9,256 nt of DNA. It comes from Treponema sp. GTDB lineage: Bacteria; Spirochaetota; Spirochaetia; Treponematales; Breznakiellaceae. A program made the position numbers and the translations under genes. The stretch covers positions 1 to 9,256 of the forward strand of contig JAISYA010000210.1 in assembly GCA_031270205.1 (NCBI GenBank), read 5' to 3'. Shown here piece after piece: positions 5,531-9,256 of this stretch (position 1 is the first letter of the stretch; the number at the start of each line of letters is the position of its first letter). The notes under the pieces were generated by a model, which saw only the letters and a list, made by a program, of their open reading frames with translations, did no database searches and was not told the origin of the DNA.

Positions 5531-7012
5531 TCAAAATCCAAGATACTTACGCATAAGTTCGCTTTCAGTCGCGTCTTTGGCCGGTACAATACCGACAAGC
5601 CTGCCTTCGCGCATAATTCCGATATGGTCGCTCATGGAGATGAGTTCGGGCATATCGGACGAAACCAGAATAATGTATTTCCCCGCTTTCGCCAGATCGA
5701 GGATGTGTTTGTATATCTCCTCTTTCGCGCCTATATCCACGCCCTTGGTTGGTTCGTCGAAGATATAAAGGGTCCCTGGATCCAGGACGCACCGGGCAAT
5801 AAGGGTTTTCTGCTGGTTACCCCCGGACAGATTGACCACTTCCGTTTCCTGGCCGGACATTTTGATGCCAAACTTTTTTATGCTGTTTTCAACTGTTTTG
5901 GTTTCTTTTTTAAGGTCGATAAATTCCTTCTTTTCGTTGGCCGATACGGTGATATTTTCTTTTACCGAACGCAACGTGAAAAGGCCGTCCCGCTTTCTGT
6001 CCTCGAAAATCATGAATATACCCTTTTTGATCGCGTCCCTGGGGTTTTTCGGCGTAATATCCCTGCCGTTGAGGATTACCATGCCGTACCTGTTCTTGTC
6101 GCAGCCGTAGATCATGCGTATAAGCTCCGTCCGCCCCGCCCCTACAAGCCCGCCGAGGCCGAAGACCTCACCCTGGCGGATTGTAAGGCTGACATCGTGG
6201 ACCGTCTTCTTTTGCGAGAAATTCCTGATTTCGAGGGCGCCTTCACCCAGGGGAAAATATTCGCGGAAATAAAAACTGCCCGTATCGCGGCCTATCATCG
6301 CGTGTATTACTTCTTCGGCATTGGTTTCGGACACTTTCTTAATGTCTACCATGCGGCCGTCTTTGAGGATCATCAGCCTGCTGCCGACCTTGAATAACTC
6401 ATCAATATAGTGAGATATATAAATAATGCCCATCCCGCTTTTTGCCAGGGTGGTAACCATGTCAAGAAGTATCCTGGTTTCCTCATCGCCGAGGGACGCA
6501 GTAGGTTCGTCGAGTATAAGTACCTTTGCTTCGTCTTTCAGGGCCTTGACAATCTGCACGCACTGTTTTTGCGCGGTGGACAGATCGGAAAGGATCATTT
6601 CCCCTTTTATTTTGCTTATTTTCAGCCTATGGAGCAGCTCGTCGGAGATTTTTTCCTGGGTTTTCGTGTCAATTAAGCCGTTCTTTTTTTTCAATTCACC
6701 GCCAAGAAAGATATTGTCGGCAACCGTTAAATTATCAACCAGGTCGATGTCCTGGTAGATGGCGGCGATGCCCAAGTCTTTGGCCTGGCGGGGGTACAAC
6801 CGGTCATAGCTGTTGCCGAAGGCCGTAATAGCGCCGGCCTTGTCCGGGGCTATTACCCCGGCCATGATCTTTATCATCGTTGATTTCCCGGCACCGTTCT
6901 CCCCGACCAGGCAGAGAACCTCGCCTTTTTCCAGCCCGACGCTGACATTGTCCAAGACCGTTATGCCGGAATAGGATTTCGAGATATTCTTAAGTTCCAG
7001 TATTGTTTCCAT
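5531..7012 (-). CDS. Sugar ABC transporter ATP-binding protein, two fused nucleotide-binding domains (RbsA/MglA family)
   Basis: Cytoplasmic ATPase powering sugar import; 493 residues is the normal length for this fused family. Domain 1 has Walker A GENGAGKST (37-45), Q-loop Gln87, signature LSTAQKQ (144-150), Walker B ILDEP (166-170) and H-loop His201. Domain 2 has a degenerate Walker A, GLVGAGRTE (288-296), with Arg in place of the catalytic Lys, and EDRKRDGL (337-344) at the Q-loop site. It also has a canonical LSGGNQQK signature (395-402) and Walker B IFDEP (417-421). The unequal domains, with Arg in the second P-loop, are typical of RbsA and MglA rather than a defect. The start at 7012 has a modest AGGT close upstream. 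It is separated from the binding-protein gene by the 275-base hairpin array. Confidence 0.94.
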   Translation of the reverse strand: METILELKNISKSYSGITVLDNVSVGLEKGEVLCLVGENGAGKSTMIKIMAGVIAPDKAGAITAFGNSYDRLYPRQAKDLGIAAIYQDIDLVDNLTVADNIFLGGELKKKNGLIDTKTQEKISDELLHRLKISKIKGEMILSDLSTAQKQCVQIVKALKDEAKVLILDEPTASLGDEETRILLDMVTTLAKSGMGIIYISHYIDELFKVGSRLMILKDGRMVDIKKVSETNAEEVIHAMIGRDTGSFYFREYFPLGEGALEIRNFSQKKTVHDVSLTIRQGEVFGLGGLVGAGRTELIRMIYGCDKNRYGMVILNGRDITPKNPRDAIKKGIFMIFEDRKRDGLFTLRSVKENITVSANEKKEFIDLKKETKTVENSIKKFGIKMSGQETEVVNLSGGNQQKTLIARCVLDPGTLYIFDEPTKGVDIGAKEEIYKHILDLAKAGKYIILVSSDMPELISMSDHIGIMREGRLVGIVPAKDATESELMRKYLGF

Positions 7013-7036
7013 ACCTGCTTTCCCGGCAATTAACTA

Positions 7037-7070
7037 AACTTGTTCGGATACTTCAGTTTCTGAACAAGTT
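7037..7070. repeat. Hairpin E: palindrome just upstream of the ABC ATPase gene
   Basis: AACTTGTTC (7037-7045) pairs with GAACAAGTT (7062-7070). The stem continues inward with few interruptions to a TTCA loop. Read on the minus strand it contains AAACTGAAGT flanked by TGTTC and GAACA, exactly as in hairpin C. It lies about 25 bases before the ATPase start codon, so it could affect translation initiation or protect the 5' end of a processed downstream mRNA. Confidence 0.75.
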
Positions 7071-7074
7071 CCGC

Positions 7075-7129
7075 TAAAAAACCGCAATTTCACAGCCGTC
7101 GAACCAAAGGTTCGCTGGCGAGAAATTGC
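7075..7129 (-). terminator. Hairpin D: intrinsic terminator-like structure inside the sugar operon
   Basis: On the minus strand GCAATTTC (7129-7122) pairs perfectly with GAAATTGC (7091-7084). Nested stems GCC/GGC (7119-7117, 7097-7095) and CGAACC/GGTTCG (7114-7109, 7105-7100) close an AAA/TTT loop. Two bases later comes a run of six T (7081-7076). The layout matches hairpin B. It points in the direction of the operon, between the binding-protein and ATPase genes, so it should act as a partial terminator that lowers expression of the downstream transporter genes. Confidence 0.7.
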
Positions 7130-7137
7130 AAGATTTG

Positions 7138-7160
7138 TCGAGAACCAACCGGGTTCTCGA
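7138..7160. repeat. Hairpin F: nine-pair stem-loop
   Basis: TCGAGAACC (7138-7146) and GGTTCTCGA (7152-7160) are perfect inverted arms around a five-base loop. Its GAACC/GGTTC core also forms the innermost stem of hairpin D, so D and F arms could pair in alternative ways. Confidence 0.7.
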
Positions 7161-7179
7161 ATAAGTCTACTGTACAGTA

Positions 7180-7210
7180 AAGGGGCTGTCCAGTTTCCGG
7201 ACAGCCCCTT
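7180..7210. repeat. Hairpin G: twelve-pair GC-rich stem-loop
   Basis: AAGGGGCTGTCC (7180-7191) and GGACAGCCCCTT (7199-7210) are perfect inverted arms with a seven-base loop. Neither strand carries a T-run after the stem, so it is more likely an mRNA-stabilising or processing structure than a terminator. Confidence 0.8.
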
Positions 7211-7239
7211 CCCGCGCCCCGCGGATCCTGCGGCGGGAA
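7209..7239. repeat. Hairpin H: GC-rich stem-loop with nested stem
   Basis: TTCCCGC (7209-7215) pairs with GCGGGAA (7233-7239). A nested CCGC/GCGG (7219-7222, 7230-7233) competes for part of the stem. It abuts hairpin G, sharing its terminal TT. No T-run follows. Confidence 0.5.
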
Positions 7240-7245
7240 AATCAA

Positions 7246-7284
7246 GAGACTGTTCCAAAACCCCGTTGGTTTTGGAACAGTCTC
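7246..7284. repeat. Hairpin I: seventeen-pair perfect palindrome after the binding-protein gene
   Basis: GAGACTGTTCCAAAACC (7246-7262) and GGTTTTGGAACAGTCTC (7268-7284) are perfect 17-base inverted arms with a five-base loop, starting three bases after the binding-protein stop codon. The arm is nearly identical to that of hairpin A, and it shares CTGTTCCAAAAC with hairpin C. A structure this strong right after the stop would block 3' exonucleases and protect the binding-protein mRNA. Confidence 0.85.
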
Positions 7285-7287
7285 GCT

Positions 7288-8319
7288 TCACTGTAGATAA
7301 CCGGCATATTGCGGGAAGCTCTGCCTGATAATGTTAGACCAAACTGTCTCGTTGACCGACCAGGGGATTACCGCGTAGGGATCATCCACGTTTCCGGTGT
7401 TGGCGGAAGCTATCGGGCAGTCGATCTTGCGCTTGGTCTGCCCGCCGTTTTTTGCGTAGTCAATGGCGGCGAGGGCGGCAATGGCGGCTTCGAGTCCCGG
7501 CGAGGAAGAAATGGTAAATTCGAGCTTGCCGGCCTTGAGAAGAGCGATGCCGGTATCCGAACCGTTTTCGGCGAACACGTGGTATTTGTCCGCGACCCCC
7601 ATATCTTCGAGGCGGGTGATAATCGCGGCGGCGCAGTCCTCGTTAATCACGCCGATAATCGAAAAATCAAGCCCGGAATTGACAAGGTCTTCGGCCTGCC
7701 TGGCGGCCACTTCGGGGTTATATTCGCCGATACGCTTGTCAACCAGCTTGTTGGAACCCAGCTCGTCGGTGGCCTTTTTGAGCGCGGCGGTAACGGTTTG
7801 GCAGACAACGCTGTCCAGGAGGCCGTCGATGTACACATAGTTCTGCCCCGGATAGTTATCCTTCATCCACTTCGCGTAAATCATGCCCATGCTGTTCCAG
7901 TCAAAGTCAACTGAAGCGGTGAAGTCCACATTATGGTTGAACATAACGCCGCAGGCGTCAAAAACAACGCTGCCTATCCCCGCCTTTGCCGCTTTTTCGG
8001 CGGTGGAAACGCTTCCGGCCTCGTTCCACGAAAGGGTAACGATAGCGTCAACGCCCTCATTGATAAGGTAATCGATGTTGGCCTGCTCCCGCTCGTAGTC
8101 GCGGTTGGAATTTACCGCGATAAATTCGGCGCCCGCCTTATTACACGCCCACCTGGCGCCCTCTTCCGCCCGCAGATACCAGGTATCGGATCCGGGGGAG
8201 ATGTAGCCAATTTTGATGCCGGTTTTCTGTGCGCTTCCCCTGTCTTTTCCTCCGCCCGCAAAGACGGAACCGGCCGCTACCAACGAGAGAACAAGAATCC
8301 AAACGATAATTTTTTTCAT
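7288..8319 (-). CDS. Periplasmic sugar-binding protein of an ABC transporter (RbsB-like)
   Basis: Captures the sugar or polyol for the downstream importer. The 343 residues start with a clear signal peptide: MKK, a hydrophobic core IIVWILVLSLVAAGS, and a VFA cleavage site at about residue 21. No Cys follows, so it should be a soluble periplasmic protein rather than a lipoprotein. After a short Gly-rich linker the mature domain begins with KIGYISPGSDTWYLRAEEGA, typical of the periplasmic-binding-protein type 1 fold. NRDYEREQANIDYLINEGVD and later INEDCAAAIITRLEDMGV are standard elements of that fold. An upstream ATG (8358) would precede the signal peptide with 13 unlikely residues; GGAGG (8331-8327) points to 8319, or to the tandem ATG at 8322. 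It lies 55 bases after the upstream isomerase. Substrate is not identifiable. Confidence 0.9.
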   Translation of the reverse strand: MKKIIVWILVLSLVAAGSVFAGGGKDRGSAQKTGIKIGYISPGSDTWYLRAEEGARWACNKAGAEFIAVNSNRDYEREQANIDYLINEGVDAIVTLSWNEAGSVSTAEKAAKAGIGSVVFDACGVMFNHNVDFTASVDFDWNSMGMIYAKWMKDNYPGQNYVYIDGLLDSVVCQTVTAALKKATDELGSNKLVDKRIGEYNPEVAARQAEDLVNSGLDFSIIGVINEDCAAAIITRLEDMGVADKYHVFAENGSDTGIALLKAGKLEFTISSSPGLEAAIAALAAIDYAKNGGQTKRKIDCPIASANTGNVDDPYAVIPWSVNETVWSNIIRQSFPQYAGYLQ

Positions 8320-8374
8320 CATCCTTCCTCCACAAGTAAGAATTATCTTCAGCAGCATTTTGCTGATGAATACA

Positions 8375-9244
8375 TTATTTTTCTTCGCTTATGCCAAGCC
8401 TTTGCATGGTACCGCGAAGCCATCCGAGGGATTTTTCGATGAGCGGTCCGCCGCCGCCTTCGGTTTCCATGCTCAGAGTTCCTTTATACCCGTTGTCCCG
8501 AAGCATCGCCATGCATTTAACGATGTTATCCGCGTTGACCCCGTCGCCGATCGAACAGTGGCTGACGGCAATGCCGGTTTCTTCCCCCCGGGACTGAGCC
8601 GCCAGGGAAGCGGAAACATCCTTGATGTGGACATGATAAATGCGGTTCAAGAAACATTTGCAAAATGCAACGGGGTCATTCCCGGCAATAAACGAATTGC
8701 CCGTATCGAAGTTGAGCCCGAAGTGTTTGGAATCGCAGAATCCGAGCATCTTTTCAATGTAGTCCGGTTTGGTGGTAAAATAACCGTGGATCTCGATGTT
8801 GATGTTGATCCCGTATTTTTCCGCAGCTTCAACCACGATGCCATAGGAACGCTTCATAAGTTCAAGCGATTCGGCATTCGAAAGACCCTCCGGCGCCGCG
8901 AGACCGTCGGTAGTGGCGATATTGGGACAGCCGGCAAGTTTTGCCCATTGGAGGGACTTGAGGATATACTGTACCCCAAGGGTAATGCCGTCCAGCCCCG
9001 ACAGAGGATAGGCCGCATCGATCTGCGAAAAACTGACCCCCTTTTCGGCCATCGTTTCTTTCAGCCTGACCGGATCGTTGTTCAAAGAAATATGCGGAAA
9101 GTAACCGAGACCCTCAATCCAGGAAACGCCCTCGATGACGCCGCACTCAATACGGTGGACATCGTTCGCCTGGGCCCAATCCACCGCCTTTTTGAAACTG
9201 AACGCGGCAGAATTAAATGCGTCGGTATGGAAACTGATATTCAT
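8375..9244 (-). CDS. Sugar phosphate isomerase/epimerase family protein (xylose-isomerase-like TIM barrel)
   Basis: A 289-residue enzyme of the AP-endonuclease-2/xylose-isomerase-like fold, which includes inosose dehydratases and isomerases, ketose epimerases and hydroxypyruvate isomerases. Probable metal ligands are Glu151 (INIEIHG), Asp180 (LNFDTGN), His206 (YHVHIKD) and Glu260 or Glu262 (LSMETEG). The Asp-His spacing of 26 equals that of the epimerase at the other end of the cluster, but overall similarity is low and the Glu150/Arg209 substrate motif of that enzyme is absent, so the reaction probably differs. It is the first gene visible in the cluster. The ATG at 9244 follows a GGGGGT sequence, and only 12 bases of upstream DNA are in view, so the operon promoter is outside. 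Confidence 0.82.
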   Translation of the reverse strand: MNISFHTDAFNSAAFSFKKAVDWAQANDVHRIECGVIEGVSWIEGLGYFPHISLNNDPVRLKETMAEKGVSFSQIDAAYPLSGLDGITLGVQYILKSLQWAKLAGCPNIATTDGLAAPEGLSNAESLELMKRSYGIVVEAAEKYGININIEIHGYFTTKPDYIEKMLGFCDSKHFGLNFDTGNSFIAGNDPVAFCKCFLNRIYHVHIKDVSASLAAQSRGEETGIAVSHCSIGDGVNADNIVKCMAMLRDNGYKGTLSMETEGGGGPLIEKSLGWLRGTMQRLGISEEK

Positions 9245-9256
9245 GCCATTACCCCC

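Noticed and set aside
5474..6397. Long plus-strand open frame (307 codons)
   Set aside because: It lies antisense to the ABC ATPase, whose complete motif set fixes the minus strand as coding; no family signal is seen in the plus-strand translation.
7168..7179. TACTGTACAGTA palindrome as a LexA or other operator
   Set aside because: The spacing does not fit known SOS boxes, it lies inside a transcribed gap between hairpins, and no promoter is visible beside it.
7034..7291. Minus-strand 85-codon frame in the binding protein-ATPase gap
   Set aside because: The frame runs through six hairpins and starts inside the binding-protein stop region. Its CSKT-like ends come from the CTGTTCCAAAAC palindrome, not from selection for protein.
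7489..7500. TTCGAGTCCCG match to the tRNA T-loop region, as an attachment-site copy
   Set aside because: Only about 11 bases match and it lies within binding-protein codons; chance is the simplest explanation.
7309..8442. Overlapping plus-strand frames of up to 201 codons
   Set aside because: They are antisense to the binding-protein gene, which has a clear signal peptide, ribosome-binding site and fold motifs.

Overview
The window most resembles a spirochaete chromosome, probably a Treponema-type organism. This is inferred from the TonB/ExbBD cluster, the ribose-type ABC transporter linked to TIM-barrel sugar isomerases, and intergenic palindromes that produce spurious ORFs ending in CSKTEVLEQ-like strings, which I associate with insect-gut treponemes. 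No ribosomal gene or other species marker is present, so the assignment is tentative. Coding sequence is moderately GC-rich; the 2948-3600 intergenic stretch is more AT-rich.

Layout, left to right. (1) 1-2782, plus strand: a tight operon of an unknown protein (possibly missing its 5' end), exbB, two consecutive exbD genes and tonB. Neighbours overlap or nearly touch. Together exbB, exbD, exbD and tonB form a complete proton-motive-force transducer for TonB-dependent outer-membrane transport. (2) 2874-2947, plus strand: a tRNA-Arg with anticodon CCG and its own extended -10 promoter candidate. (3) 2948-3604: no convincing gene. It holds a possible decayed insertion-element fragment with a GC-rich hairpin, then a cluster of three strong hairpins (A, B, C), then a weak terminator candidate for the gene cluster arriving from the right. 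(4) 9244-3605, minus strand: a five-gene sugar or polyol cluster, read as TIM-barrel isomerase/epimerase, periplasmic binding protein, ABC ATPase, permease, ketose 3-epimerase. Its promoter lies beyond the right edge.

How the genes work together. The binding protein captures a sugar or polyol in the periplasm. The fused two-domain ATPase and the permease (as a dimer) import it. The two isomerase-fold enzymes probably interconvert the imported compound. The last gene has every metal and substrate ligand of the D-psicose/D-tagatose 3-epimerase family at exactly matching spacing, so a ketose or a polyol-derived ketose is a reasonable substrate guess. No kinase, aldolase or regulator is in view.

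The most unusual feature is non-coding. The 275-nt gap between the binding-protein gene and the ATPase gene is packed with six hairpins, one of them an intrinsic-terminator-like structure pointing into the transporter genes. Three of the six recur in the same order, on the opposite strand, at 3363-3498. The two loci share palindrome arms (CTGTTCCAAAAC), a T6 tract and an AAACTGAAGT loop. This looks like a dispersed composite hairpin module, here placed where it could lower transporter expression relative to the binding protein.
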